64,000 bases of DNA from Paramesorhizobium deserti. GTDB lineage: Bacteria > Pseudomonadota > Alphaproteobacteria > Rhizobiales > Rhizobiaceae. Within the stretch, counting starts at the first letter, position 1; every line of letters begins with the position of its first letter. The notes beneath the pieces were generated by a model. The model was not told the origin of the DNA and did no database searches. It saw only the letters and a list, made by a program, of their open reading frames with translations. The stretch is from the NCBI RefSeq assembly GCF_001558695.1, contig NZ_LNTU01000001.1:930001-994000 (forward strand), given 5' to 3'. Both the position numbers and the translations under genes were made by a program. Shown here piece after piece: positions 1 to 9,885 of this stretch.

Positions 1-136
1 AGGCGAAACCCGCCGCACGCCCGTGGGAAAGCGCCCGTCCGACGAAGAGCGTCATATCGGGTCCCGGCGTGATCGACAGGATGAAGGTTGCAATCGCAAA
101 CTGGACGAGGACGGGCCAATCGGGAATGAAGGACAT
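1..136 (-). CDS. LysE family amino-acid exporter, N-terminal part
   Basis: The minus strand reads from an ATG at 136 down to the window edge and encodes about 45 residues. They contain the hydrophobic first helix and the ITPGPDM segment that marks the start of LysE/RhtB exporters, followed by a glycine/alanine-rich turn. These inner-membrane proteins export amino acids or related metabolites. The rest lies outside the window, so substrate and integrity cannot be judged. It is divergent from argG, and the 168-bp gap should hold both promoters. Confidence 0.8.
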   Translation of the reverse strand, partial: MSFIPDWPVLVQFAIATFILSITPGPDMTLFVGRALSHGRAAGFA

Positions 137-304
137 GGTTCATGCTCCGCAAACAGGAGCGGAAACTAACGCGCTTTCCGGCTTTTCGCCATCGGTTTTA
201 TGCGCTCAATTTCCCGTCCGTCGCCATGTCGCTTGCGTGCGGGCGCTCAACTGGTAAAAGACCCGTCACACCCCTTTCATCGGCCCATCTTACCGGACAA
301 GAAC

Positions 305-1528
305 ATGAACAAGTGGAAAGACGTCAAGAAGGTCGTGCTCGCCTATTCCGGCGGCCTCGACACCTCGATCATCCTGAAATGGCTGCAGACCGAACTCGGT
401 GCGGAGGTCGTCACCTTCACCGCCGATCTCGGCCAGGGCGAAGAGCTGGAGCCGGCCCGCAAAAAGGCAGAGATGCTGGGCATCAAGGAAATCTTCATCG
501 AGGATGTGCGCGAGGAATTCGTGCGTGATTTCGTCTTCCCGATGTTCCGCGCCAATGCCGTCTATGAGGGCGTCTATCTGCTCGGCACGTCGATCGCCCG
601 CCCGCTCATCTCCAAGCACTTGATCGAGATCGCCAAGAAGACCGGCGCCGATGCGATTGCTCATGGCGCGACCGGCAAGGGCAACGATCAGGTGCGCTTC
701 GAGCTTTCGGCCTATGCGCTGAACCCCGATATCAAGATCATCGCGCCCTGGCGCGACTGGGCGTTCAAGAGCCGCACAGAGCTGCTTGAATTCGCCGAGA
801 AGCACCAGATCCCAGTGGCCAAGGACAGACAAGGCGAGGCGCCCTTCTCCGTCGACGCCAATCTGCTGCACTCCTCTTCCGAGGGCAAGGTGCTGGAAGA
901 TCCGGCCGAGGCCGCGCCGGAATATGTGCATATGCGCACCATTTCGCCCGAGGATGCGCCTGACAAGGCGACCATCATCAGGATCGGCTTCGAGAAAGGT
1001 GATGCCGTTTCCATCAATGGCGAGCGGCTTTCGCCCGCAACGCTGCTGGCCAAGCTCAACGACTATGGCCGCGACAACGGCATCGGCCGTCTGGATCTTG
1101 TCGAAAACCGCTTCGTCGGCATGAAATCGCGCGGCGTCTATGAGACGCCCGGCGGCACGATCCTGCTCGCCGCCCACCGCGCCATCGAGTCCATCACGCT
1201 CGACCGCGGCGCGGCGCATTTGAAGGACGAGCTGATGCCGCGCTATGCCGAGCTCATCTATTACGGCTTCTGGTTCTCGCCGGAGCGCGAGATGCTGCAG
1301 GCGGCGATCGACAAAAGCCAGGAGAATGTCGAGGGCGAAGTGACGCTGAAGCTCTACAAGGGCAATGTCATGGTGATCGGCCGGGAATCGCCGAAGTCGC
1401 TCTATTCCGACAAGCTCGTCACCTTCGAGGACGACCAGGGCGCCTATGACCAGAAGGACGCCGCCGGCTTCATCAAGCTCAACGCGCTGCGCCTGCGCAC
1501 CCTGGCCGCCCGCGACCGCAGGGGCTGA
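305..1528 (+). CDS. argG: argininosuccinate synthase
   Basis: This 407-residue protein has the usual family length. It catalyses ATP-dependent condensation of citrulline and aspartate to argininosuccinate, the penultimate step of arginine synthesis, in the cytosol. The N-type ATP pyrophosphatase loop AYSGGLDTS is at residues 13-21 and the substrate motif [14 protein letters not shown] begins at residue 120. The ATG at 305 was chosen because it starts the conserved [17 protein letters not shown] region; the reading frame is open further upstream (an ATG at 200) but that part is not conserved. It is monocistronic and convergent with ilvD. Confidence 0.97.
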   Translation: MNKWKDVKKVVLAYSGGLDTSIILKWLQTELGAEVVTFTADLGQGEELEPARKKAEMLGIKEIFIEDVREEFVRDFVFPMFRANAVYEGVYLLGTSIARPLISKHLIEIAKKTGADAIAHGATGKGNDQVRFELSAYALNPDIKIIAPWRDWAFKSRTELLEFAEKHQIPVAKDRQGEAPFSVDANLLHSSSEGKVLEDPAEAAPEYVHMRTISPEDAPDKATIIRIGFEKGDAVSINGERLSPATLLAKLNDYGRDNGIGRLDLVENRFVGMKSRGVYETPGGTILLAAHRAIESITLDRGAAHLKDELMPRYAELIYYGFWFSPEREMLQAAIDKSQENVEGEVTLKLYKGNVMVIGRESPKSLYSDKLVTFEDDQGAYDQKDAAGFIKLNALRLRTLAARDRRG

Positions 1529-1608
1529 GGCTAGTCTAGAAAATTTCGCCCCTCCCGGCAAAGCAGGGGAGAGGCGACACAGCCACAAAACCAGCCCTTG
1601 CAAAGTAT

Positions 1609-1632
1609 GCGGTCCCATTACGACGGGACCGC
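1609..1632. terminator. hairpin between convergent argG and ilvD
   Basis: GCGGTCCC and GGGACCGC form a perfect 8-bp stem around an 8-nt loop, midway between the two convergent stop codons. There is no strong T run, so it is a probable rather than certain bidirectional terminator. Confidence 0.55.
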
Positions 1633-1642
1633 TCTAAGCCAA

Positions 1643-3484
1643 TCAAGGCACCTGCCGCACCGCGCCCTTGGCCGCACTCGTGGCCATGGCGGCGTAGGCG
1701 CGCAGCGCCGTCGTCACCTTGCGCTTGCGCTGCTCGGTAGGCTTCCAGGCATCGGCACCCTTCGCCTCCATCGCCTCGCGGCGGCGGGCGAGTTCGGCAT
1801 CGTCCACCGCCAGATGGATCTTGCGGTTGGGGATATCGATCTCGATGATATCGCCTTCCTCGACCAGCCCGATCGTGCCGCCTTCCGCCGCTTCCGGCGA
1901 GACATGGCCGATGGAAAGGCCGGACGAGCCACCGGAGAAGCGGCCGTCGGTGATGAGCGCGCAGGCCTTGCCGAGGCCCTTCGACTTGAGATAGCTCGTC
2001 GGATAGAGCATCTCCTGCATGCCGGGACCGCCGCGCGGGCCTTCATAGCGGATGAGCACGATGTCGCCAGGCGCGATCTTGCCGTTGAGAATGCCGAGCA
2101 CCGCCGAATCCTGGCTTTCGAAGATGCGGGCCGGGCCGGAGAATTTCAGGATCGATTCATCGACGCCGGCAGTCTTCACGATGCAGCCGTCCTCGGCCAG
2201 ATTGCCATAGAGTACGGCAAGGCCGCCATCCTTGGAATAGGCGTGCTCGACATCGCGGATGACGCCCTTCTCGCGGTCGAGATCGACGCTATCGAAGCGG
2301 CGGTCCTGGCTGAAGGCGACCTGCGTCGGCACGCCGCCGGGAGCGGCACGATAGAAATCATGTACCGATTTGTTCTCGGTGCGCTTCACATCCCAGCGAT
2401 CGAGCGCATCGCCCAGCGTTTCGGCATGAACGGAACCGACCGACGTGTTCAGAAGCCCGGCACGGTCGAGCTCCCCCAGAATGCCCATGATGCCGCCGGC
2501 GTTATGGACGTCTTCCATGTGGACGTTGGCGACAGCGGGCGCGACCTTGCAGAGCACGGGGACACGGCGCGACAGACGGTCGATATCCGACATGGTGAAG
2601 TCGACCTCACCCTCATGCGCGGCGGCGAGGAGATGCAGGACCGTGTTGGTCGAGCCGCCCATGGCGATATCAAGCGTCATGGCGTTTTCGAAAGCCGCGA
2701 AGCTGGCGATCGAACGCGGCAGCACGCTTTCATCGTCCTGCTCGTAATAACGGCGGGCCAAATCGACGATCAGATGCCCGGCCTCCACGAAAAGCCGCTT
2801 GCGGTCTGCGTGCGTGGCGAGCGTCGAGCCATTGCCCGGCAGTGAGAGGCCCAGGGCTTCCGTCAGGCAGTTCATCGAATTGGCGGTGAACATGCCGGAG
2901 CAGGAACCGCAGGTCGGGCAGGCGGAACGCTCGATGACCTTGACCTGCTCGTCGGTATAATGATCGTCGGCGGCGGCGATCATGGCATCGACCAGATCGA
3001 GCTTCTTCACCTGATCGTCCCAGACGACCTTGCCGGCTTCCATGGGGCCGCCGGAGACGAAGACAACGGGAATGTTGAGCCGCAGCGCCGCCATCAGCAT
3101 GCCGGGCGTGATCTTGTCGCAATTGGAGATGCAGACCATGGCGTCGGCGCAATGGGCGTTGACCATGTATTCGACAGAGTCGGCGATGATCTCGCGCGAT
3201 GGCAGCGAATAGAGCATGCCGTCATGGCCCATGGCGATGCCGTCATCGACCGCGATGGTGTTGAACTCCTTGGCGACGCCGCCGGCGCTCTCTATCTCGC
3301 GGGCGACGAGCTGGCCCAGATCCTTCAGGTGCACATGGCCCGGCACGAACTGGGTGAACGAGTTCACCACCGCGATAATCGGCTTGCCGAAATCCGTATC
3401 CTTCATGCCTGTAGCGCGCCAAAGGCCGCGCGCACCGGCCATATTGCGGCCGTGGGTGGTGGTACGTGAACGATAAGCGGGCAT
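1643..3484 (-). CDS. ilvD: dihydroxy-acid dehydratase
   Basis: The 613-residue product matches the long IlvD form. It is an Fe-S dehydratase that converts 2,3-dihydroxy-3-methylbutanoate or -pentanoate to the keto acids of valine and isoleucine synthesis. Cluster cysteines are visible in [10 protein letters not shown] and in [19 protein letters not shown]. The start at 3484 ([19 protein letters not shown]) is the conserved N terminus; the frame stays open 48 codons upstream but without family similarity. An AAGGA sequence lies about 10 nt before the start. Confidence 0.96.
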   Translation of the reverse strand: MPAYRSRTTTHGRNMAGARGLWRATGMKDTDFGKPIIAVVNSFTQFVPGHVHLKDLGQLVAREIESAGGVAKEFNTIAVDDGIAMGHDGMLYSLPSREIIADSVEYMVNAHCADAMVCISNCDKITPGMLMAALRLNIPVVFVSGGPMEAGKVVWDDQVKKLDLVDAMIAAADDHYTDEQVKVIERSACPTCGSCSGMFTANSMNCLTEALGLSLPGNGSTLATHADRKRLFVEAGHLIVDLARRYYEQDDESVLPRSIASFAAFENAMTLDIAMGGSTNTVLHLLAAAHEGEVDFTMSDIDRLSRRVPVLCKVAPAVANVHMEDVHNAGGIMGILGELDRAGLLNTSVGSVHAETLGDALDRWDVKRTENKSVHDFYRAAPGGVPTQVAFSQDRRFDSVDLDREKGVIRDVEHAYSKDGGLAVLYGNLAEDGCIVKTAGVDESILKFSGPARIFESQDSAVLGILNGKIAPGDIVLIRYEGPRGGPGMQEMLYPTSYLKSKGLGKACALITDGRFSGGSSGLSIGHVSPEAAEGGTIGLVEEGDIIEIDIPNRKIHLAVDDAELARRREAMEAKGADAWKPTEQRKRKVTTALRAYAAMATSAAKGAVRQVP

Positions 3485-3614
3485 TTCGTGCAATCCTTGC
3501 CGGAATAATCTCGGTTTCAGGTCCTGGTGGACGGTCTTACTTATGTAGGTCAGGCTGCGCAAAGCGCAAATTGCCCCATAGGCAGCGCTTTGAGGGACAT
3601 GCTCTAACACAGAA

Positions 3615-3642
3615 GCAATATAAAGCAAAAGAACAGGGTCAA
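3615..3642 (-). promoter_or_regulatory. possible sigma-70 promoter of ilvD
   Basis: On the minus strand TTGACC (plus 3637-3642) and TATTGC (plus 3615-3620) are separated by 16 bp, about 130 bp upstream of the ilvD start. It was found by eye only. I saw no attenuator-like run of branched-chain codons. Confidence 0.3.
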
Positions 3643-3649
3643 GACGAAA

Positions 3650-4069
3650 CTAAATTTCGTGTGATCCCGTGCCTGCGAGTGCCCGGTCGATCAGCGCATT
3701 GGCAATCTTCATGCGATCGGACGCCCGCTCGCGCAAATGCGGCGCCACCCGGTCGGGATGGTTTCGCGCGGCAAAGCGGCGGCGGATTTGCGCGAGATCG
3801 GCGGGAGACATGCCTGACGACAGCTGCAATTCTTGCGCGATTTCATCCGGATCGGCGCTCGGAAGCGGCAGTTCGGCTTCGGTTTCGGGCTCGAACAGAA
3901 CGAAATCGGGCCGGCGGTCCATTCCATAGGTGGTGCCGAGATGGAGCAAACCGTCGAGAAAATCGAAGGAAACCGGACGCAGATTTTCGGAAGATTCGGC
4001 AGATTGACGCTCGATTTCGCTCAGAATCGACGCGAAATCCGCATGATTTTTTCGTCTTTGCGCTTGCAT
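3650..4069 (-). CDS. J-domain-like protein
   Basis: This 139-residue soluble protein has its only recognisable feature near the C terminus. There, a helix ending in RRRFAARNHPDRVAP is followed by a second charged helix, which resembles helix II, the HPD tripeptide and helix III of a DnaJ domain. HPD is the motif that stimulates DnaK ATPase. The N-terminal two thirds has no recognised fold and is acidic and proline-containing. The ATG at 4069 was preferred over an upstream TTG at 4090 because it has an AGGGCGG-like sequence before it. A co-chaperone role is inferred. Confidence 0.65.
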   Translation of the reverse strand: MQAQRRKNHADFASILSEIERQSAESSENLRPVSFDFLDGLLHLGTTYGMDRRPDFVLFEPETEAELPLPSADPDEIAQELQLSSGMSPADLAQIRRRFAARNHPDRVAPHLRERASDRMKIANALIDRALAGTGSHEI

Positions 4070-4117
4070 CCGCCCTGTTTCCCGTTGCAACGAGCCGAAC
4101 CTACAGGCGGATTTCTT

Positions 4118-5047
<930 letters not shown>

Positions 5048-5096
5048 CGATGAGGAGAAGCGCATATCGACGGCGAAGTTGCAAGAGTCGGATTGA

Positions 5097-5471
5097 TCAC
5101 CCGGTGTGATGCAGCAGCGCGGAAGCGAGGGTGTGGGTGAGCACGGATGGCGGCGTCGGCTTATGGAAGACAGGCAGTTCCGGATAGCGTCTGGCGAGAC
5201 TTTCTGGCAGTCCGCCCCCGGTATAGATCACCATGAAGGTGTGCTGATCGGAAAGCGCATCGACGATCGGCTCGATATCCCCGTCAGGCAGGTTGACATC
5301 GAGAATGGCCGCATCGACGTGATCCTGCTCCAGAAGATCGAGGGCTTGGCGGACGGTAGCGACGGGCCCGACCACGGTGCCGTTCGCATCCTCGATCGTC
5401 GCCGCCATGTCGAGCGCGACGAACACCTCGTCCTCGACAACGAGAACCCGCTTGCGCTCGAGATTGTCCAT
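5097..5471 (-). CDS. single-domain response regulator
   Basis: The protein is one receiver domain with no output domain, about 124 residues. The acidic pocket is in VVEDE near the N terminus, the phospho-acceptor aspartate is in AILDVNLPDG, and the conserved lysine is in HKP. It probably acts as a phospho-shuttle or by protein-protein contact. The ATG at 5471 starts right at the fold; the frame is also open to an ATG at 5522. No histidine kinase is adjacent. A possible stress promoter lies upstream. Confidence 0.85.
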   Translation of the reverse strand: MDNLERKRVLVVEDEVFVALDMAATIEDANGTVVGPVATVRQALDLLEQDHVDAAILDVNLPDGDIEPIVDALSDQHTFMVIYTGGGLPESLARRYPELPVFHKPTPPSVLTHTLASALLHHTG

Positions 5472-5561
5472 AATGCCTACCCAGCCAGTGGAGCGGTTTC
5501 CGCCGCTCTGATCCTCATCCATACCGACGCGGCGATATTCCGCTGGTCCGGTCGAACAGAC

Positions 5562-5586
5562 AATGCGTTCCTCTGGCGGAGGTTCC
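5562..5586 (-). promoter_or_regulatory. possible EcfG-type promoter
   Basis: The minus strand reads GGAAC, 16 nt, then CATT, against the general-stress sigma factor consensus GGAAC-N16-CGTT. It has one mismatch and sits 90 bp upstream of the response-regulator start. It was found by eye. Confidence 0.3.
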
Positions 5587-5650
5587 GCAATCGTTCGAAT
5601 ATGAGCCGATTGTGGTAAATCAATCCTTAAGAAGGATTAGCGCAAGCAAC

Positions 5651-5887
5651 TCAGAATGCGGTGAAGGTAAGCGTCGTCAACGAGCGGACGATGCCCGGGA
5701 TATCGAGGATATTTTCGTTGATGAACTTGCCGATATCCTGGTCTTCCTTGATATAGATCTTCATCAGAAGATCGAATTCCCCGCTCGTGGAATAAAGCTC
5801 GGAGACGATCTCGCGCTCGAACAGGGCATCGGCGACTTCATAAGTCTTGCCAGGAGCGCACTGCAGCTGCAGAAAAACCGGCTTCAT
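5651..5887 (-). CDS. stand-alone Lrp/AsnC ligand-binding (RAM) domain protein
   Basis: The 78-residue protein matches only the C-terminal effector-binding alpha/beta domain of Lrp/AsnC regulators, with GKTYEVADAL, GEFDLLMKIY and IPGIVRSLTTLTF. It has no DNA-binding helix-turn-helix. GGAGAAG lies just before tandem ATGs at 5890 and 5887; the second has better spacing. The upstream open frame has no similarity. Such proteins can bind amino acids and may modulate full-length Lrp partners. The glycine-responsive gene beginning 0.5 kb away is divergent. Confidence 0.8.
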   Translation of the reverse strand: MKPVFLQLQCAPGKTYEVADALFEREIVSELYSTSGEFDLLMKIYIKEDQDIGKFINENILDIPGIVRSLTTLTFTAF

Positions 5888-6092
5888 CATTCTTCTCCAT
5901 TTGCGGGGGCCGTTCGGCATCGATCGGACACCGATCACATAGAGCGCACCAAAACACCCTTGCGGCGGGGAAATCAAGACCGGTTCTCCACCCGCCGGGC
6001 GATGTCGCAATCAACAACGAAAGCGTCGCCCTCACATCAAGACAGTTGTATGGCCTTCGCAACTGCGATATGATCAGCGTGTTCGTTAAGAC

Positions 6093-6341
6093 CATCTGGG
6101 AGAGACCGGTAAAATCCGGCGCCGACGGAGCAACCGCCCCGGAAACTCTCAGGCAAAAGGACCAGAATGGTTTAGAACATCTGGAGAGTGGCCTCCCGCA
6201 TCCTGATCGATGCGGCGCCCACCGAAGGAGAAAGCCCAATCCGGTCAGTACCGCGAGGTCTGCCGGAGTTGGCGGTTGGGACATAGGTGACGAACACCTG
6301 GCCATCCGCTCCGGGCCAAGCTCTCAGGTTCCGTGACAGAT
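6093..6341 (+). promoter_or_regulatory. tandem glycine riboswitch
   Basis: Two glycine aptamers are visible in series. The first (about 6093-6167) has CTGGGAGAGACCGG, GCCGACGGAGCAACCGCCCC, ACTCTCAGGCAAAAGGACCAG. The second (about 6181-6341) has CTGGAGAGTGG, GCGCCCACCGAAGGAGAAA and CTCTCAGGTTCCGTGACAGA. The two-aptamer layout is characteristic of this class, which normally activates glycine catabolism. It ends about 60 nt upstream of the DadA-like gene. Confidence 0.95.
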
Positions 6342-6402
6342 GGGGTTTCGTCGCTGCCCGTGGGGCGGCAAGGCAGAAACCCGGTGTCGCAAGGAACTAG
6401 TT

Positions 6403-7683
6403 ATGACCCGCATTGCAGTTATCGGAGCCGGAATCACCGGCATCACCACCGCATATTCGCTCTCCCGCCAGGGCTACCAGGTAACCGTCTTCGACCGCAA
6501 CCGTTATGCGGCGATGGAAACCTCCTTCGCCAATGGCGGCCAGCTGTCGGCCTCCAATGCCGAGGTCTGGAACAGCTGGGCGACCGTGATGAAAGGCATC
6601 AAGTGGATGTTCCGCAAGGATGCGCCACTCCTGATGAACCCGATGCCTTCCTGGCACAAATATTCGTGGATGGCCGAGTTCGTCATGAACATCCCCAACT
6701 ACGAGAAGAACACGATTGCCACCACGAAGCTCGCCATCGAAGCGCGCAAATATCTCTTCGCCATCGCCGAGGAAGAGAAGATCGATTTCGACCTGGAGCG
6801 CCGCGGCATCCTGCATATCTACCGCACCAGGGCGGGCTACGACCACGCCGCGCGCGTCAACAAATTGCTGGCGGCGGGCGGACTGGAACGCAATCCCGTT
6901 GCGGCAGCGGAGATACGCAATATCGAGCCGGCGCTGACCGGACCGCTTTACGGCGGCTTCTTCACGCCTTCCGATTCCACCGGTGACATCCACAAATTCA
7001 CCCGCGGCCTGGCGGATGCCTGCCTCAAGCGGGGCGTCACCATCATCACCAATGCCGATGTCAGGCAGCTGACGCACGCCGATGACGGCGTCACCGTCGA
7101 ATGGGGCGAGGTTACGCCCGAAGGCGAGAACGCGAAGACCGACAAGGTGCGCTTCGATGGCATCGTGGTGTGCGCCGGCGTCGCCAGCCGCAAATTCGCC
7201 GCGCAACTCGGTGACCGGGTCAACATCTACCCGGTGAAAGGCTATTCGATCACGATCAATCTCAACGACCGTCAGAGCCAGGAGGCCGCACCCTGGGTGA
7301 GCCTGCTCGACGACGACGCCAAGATCGTGACCAGCCGCCTCGGCGCCGACCGGCTGCGCGTCGCCGGCACGGCGGAATTCAACGGCGAGAACCGCGATAT
7401 CCGCTACGACCGGATCAAGCCGCTCATCGACTGGAGCTCCGATCTCTTCCCCGGCATGAACACGTCGAGCACCGTTCCCTGGGCCGGATTGCGGCCGATG
7501 ATGCCTGATATGATGCCGCGCGTCGGATCGGGCAAGCACTCCCGCGTCTTTTATAATACCGGCCACGGCCATCTCGGCTGGACGCTCTCGGCGGCGACGG
7601 CGGAAATCGTGGCGGGTCATATCGCATCCGCCTTGCCAGCGGAGGGCCACTCCAAGCAGGTTTTTAAAATCGCGGCGGAATAG
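6403..7683 (+). CDS. D-amino-acid dehydrogenase (DadA-type FAD oxidoreductase)
   Basis: The 426-residue protein has an N-terminal dinucleotide-binding motif (IAVIGAGITGITTAYSLSRQGYQVTVFDR, within residues 4-32). Its C-terminal DadA/glycine-oxidase signature is NTGHGHLGWTLSAATAEIVA. The length matches the DadA small subunit, which deaminates D-amino acids at the membrane and passes electrons to quinones. AAGGAA precedes the ATG at 6403. The glycine riboswitch upstream suggests that glycine or a glycine-linked amino acid is the physiological signal, perhaps the substrate; that is an inference. Confidence 0.88.
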   Translation: MTRIAVIGAGITGITTAYSLSRQGYQVTVFDRNRYAAMETSFANGGQLSASNAEVWNSWATVMKGIKWMFRKDAPLLMNPMPSWHKYSWMAEFVMNIPNYEKNTIATTKLAIEARKYLFAIAEEEKIDFDLERRGILHIYRTRAGYDHAARVNKLLAAGGLERNPVAAAEIRNIEPALTGPLYGGFFTPSDSTGDIHKFTRGLADACLKRGVTIITNADVRQLTHADDGVTVEWGEVTPEGENAKTDKVRFDGIVVCAGVASRKFAAQLGDRVNIYPVKGYSITINLNDRQSQEAAPWVSLLDDDAKIVTSRLGADRLRVAGTAEFNGENRDIRYDRIKPLIDWSSDLFPGMNTSSTVPWAGLRPMMPDMMPRVGSGKHSRVFYNTGHGHLGWTLSAATAEIVAGHIASALPAEGHSKQVFKIAAE

Positions 7684-7719
7684 CCGGCTCGGCACGATTG
7701 CCGCCCTGACGAAACAACG

Positions 7720-7750
7720 AAGGCCGGGAGATATTTTTCCGGCCTTTGCG
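7720..7750 (+). terminator. intrinsic terminator after the DadA-like gene
   Basis: AAGGCCGG and CCGGCCTT pair across an AT-rich loop, 37 nt after the stop codon at 7683. Few T residues follow the stem. Confidence 0.65.
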
Positions 7751-8085
7751 CTATGCGTCCTATGAACGCATATCTATTGAATTTACCTATATGGGATCCC
7801 TACATTAGCTTTCATGAAAATCATCTCGATTTTCGGCCGGTACCGTCCCCGATCCGGGCGCAATGCCGGCAAATGTGCTAGTCTCGCCGACATCAGGGTG
7901 TTGGGAGACTGCCGCGCTTATGAAGAGAACGACTGCATACGATATCCGCAACGATCTGGGGCATTCTCCACGACACGCGGTGATGGGCAGTTTCAGGTGT
8001 ATCGGGCATAGGGTATTCACACCATTGGTTTCGGACATAGTCCCGGCGGTTCCCGTACCGCTGATTTTCTCGCGTGCATGAACCC
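7751..8085. other. intergenic region without a supported gene
   Basis: The stretch between the terminator and the diguanylate cyclase holds only short open frames with no recognisable products. It should contain the promoter of the downstream gene, but I could not single out a -35/-10 pair. Confidence 0.5.
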
Positions 8086-9270
8086 ATGACATTCGTCCCA
8101 TCCGCATTGCTGGCACTCTTCGCACTGACGTTCTGCGGAATCTGGGGCGCGTGCCGGATCGCGGTACCCGATCACAAATGCAATTACCTGCTGATCTACG
8201 GTGCGGGCTTCCTGGTCTTCAGCATGGCTCTGTTCTCGCAGGTCGCGCATCTGCCGCCCGATGGCGGGTATAATGCAATGATTTCCGGCACACTCTATAT
8301 CGGCGCGTGCCTGATATTGGTCAAAGGCGTTCTGGCACGCTCGGGCCAGGATTTCCCGGTATCGTTCTATCCGGTCGCCCTTCTGGCGATTCTCGTGCCC
8401 CTGTTCTATTTCCAGTATATCGACAAGAACCTCATCGTTCGCATCTATCTCCTGAATTTCGGGATGGGCGCCATCTTCCTGGCACTTGCGGGACGGGCGC
8501 GTTTCCTGCGGTATGGAACCGTCACCGACAGGATTCTCTTCTGGCTCGTGGTGGCGCTGGCGCTGCATTTCTTCCTGCGCACGCTGCTGACCGTGGGGTC
8601 CGTAGCGGCGATCTACAATCTCCCCAGCACCGCCCTGCTGAGCAATTTCGCCGCCAGCAGTTTCTGGAACTGGAGCAAGATTTCCGTCGCCATACTAGGC
8701 GCCGCGGTGGGCCTGGGTCTGCTCACGGTTTCAGGGGCTGACATCATCATGGGGCTGCGCAGCGAGCGTGATAACGACCCGCTCACCGGCGCGTTGAACC
8801 GCAGGGGGCTCGACGGCGAGATGTTACGGCTTCTGGCAAGGAGCAGCCAGGCGCCGGTGAGCGTCATCGTCTGTGATCTTGATTATTTCAAAAGCATCAA
8901 CGATACCTACGGCCACGCCGTTGGGGATGCCGTGCTGGTGAATTTCGCCGATGTGCTGCGGAAATCCGTCCGCTCCACCGATCTCGTCGCCCGGATCGGC
9001 GGCGAGGAATTCGTCATCGTGCTGGGGGGCATGACGGTAGAGAACGCTTATCTCTTCGCCGAGCGCATCCGCAAGGCCGTCCAGAACCGGCATTTCGATC
9101 AGGTCGATTCAGACCAGATCATCACCTGCACTTTCGGTATCACCAGATATCGCAAGAACGAGGATCTGTGGGCGGCGGTCAAGCGCGCCGACGAGATCCT
9201 TTATGCGGCCAAGAAAGCCGGAAGAAACCGAACCTATGCCGAAGGCATCCAACGGCCATTCGCCGCGTAA
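8086..9270 (+). CDS. membrane-bound diguanylate cyclase (GGDEF)
   Basis: The 394-residue protein has six or seven hydrophobic helices over about residues 1-220 and a C-terminal GGDEF domain. The active-site loop GGEEF is at residues 305-309. RSTD at 296-299 lies five residues before it and fits the RxxD product-inhibition site. FKSINDTYGH, the metal/GTP-binding region, is intact. It should therefore make cyclic di-GMP with feedback control. The N-terminal sensor is not one I recognise. Start is uncertain: a GTG at 8074 is in frame, and neither start has a clear ribosome-binding site. Confidence 0.9.
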   Translation: MTFVPSALLALFALTFCGIWGACRIAVPDHKCNYLLIYGAGFLVFSMALFSQVAHLPPDGGYNAMISGTLYIGACLILVKGVLARSGQDFPVSFYPVALLAILVPLFYFQYIDKNLIVRIYLLNFGMGAIFLALAGRARFLRYGTVTDRILFWLVVALALHFFLRTLLTVGSVAAIYNLPSTALLSNFAASSFWNWSKISVAILGAAVGLGLLTVSGADIIMGLRSERDNDPLTGALNRRGLDGEMLRLLARSSQAPVSVIVCDLDYFKSINDTYGHAVGDAVLVNFADVLRKSVRSTDLVARIGGEEFVIVLGGMTVENAYLFAERIRKAVQNRHFDQVDSDQIITCTFGITRYRKNEDLWAAVKRADEILYAAKKAGRNRTYAEGIQRPFAA

Positions 9271-9377
9271 CCGCTGGAAAAATTGCAGGCAGTTACCGGC
9301 GCAATTCTTATTCTGGTCCCATTCCTCGCTGATAGAGCGGCTGCAGTTTTCCGACACATCAGAAGCACGAGACCAAG

Positions 9378-9767
9378 ATGAAGGCATTGCTCATCGCCCC
9401 GTTCATTCTGGCATCAACGGCTCTGCCGGGAGTGGCCATGAGCGGTTCCGTCGTCAAGCAGCTGATGGAGCTCGATCCGGCAACGCGTCTCGAACAAAGG
9501 TGCGATGTGGAGGCCATGGAACGGATCCGGGACGATCCTTCCCGATTTTCGCCGGACAAGGTGCTCGCCTATGCCTATAGCGACCCGATTGTGGGGACTA
9601 ATTCCATCCGCGCCTCGGGGGCGGCATTCCGCAGCAACGGCAAATGGTTTCGCCTTTCCTTCAGCTGCAAGACATCGCCCGACCATCTGAAGGTGCTGTC
9701 ATTTCAATATGCGATCGGCAGCGTTATCCCCGAAAAGGAATGGCCACAGCATTATCTCGTCCCGTGA
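9378..9767 (+). CDS. DUF930 family secreted protein
   Basis: The 129-residue protein has a short signal peptide (about residues 1-20, ending near GVAMS). The segment LDPATRLEQRCDVEAMERIR is the DUF930 signature found in Brucella and rhizobia. A second block, RASGAAFRSNGKWFRLSFSCKTSPDHLKV, holds one of the two mature cysteines and could pair with the cysteine of QRCD. Function is unknown; a periplasmic location is inferred. It stands alone between the cyclase and the convergent L,D-transpeptidase gene. Confidence 0.78.
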   Translation: MKALLIAPFILASTALPGVAMSGSVVKQLMELDPATRLEQRCDVEAMERIRDDPSRFSPDKVLAYAYSDPIVGTNSIRASGAAFRSNGKWFRLSFSCKTSPDHLKVLSFQYAIGSVIPEKEWPQHYLVP

Positions 9768-9885
9768 GCGGAACAAATACGCGATCCGTGCGTTAGAAGT
9801 TGCTGACCTTCGGGTCCGCACGAGGCTCGGATCCATTGCCCCCGCAATCACCCGTCCGGGCCTCACTCTTTCCCGGAAAGCCTGA

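Noticed and set aside
290-1618. Long minus-strand open frame opposite argG (442 codons)
   Set aside because: It mirrors argG exactly, has no recognisable domain, and is explained by codon bias in a GC-rich gene.
1598-2845. Long plus-strand open frame opposite ilvD
   Set aside because: It is antisense to a certain gene and low in recognisable sequence; ilvD covers the region.
5629-5643. Possible CtrA site (TTAAGAAGGATTAG) near 5.63 kb
   Set aside because: The second half is TAGC instead of TTAA, so it does not meet the consensus.
7814-8011. 65-codon frame in the gap before the diguanylate cyclase
   Set aside because: It has no ribosome-binding site and no recognisable features.
9768-9885. 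Possible terminator between the DUF930 and L,D-transpeptidase genes
   Set aside because: No stem with adequate pairing was found by eye.
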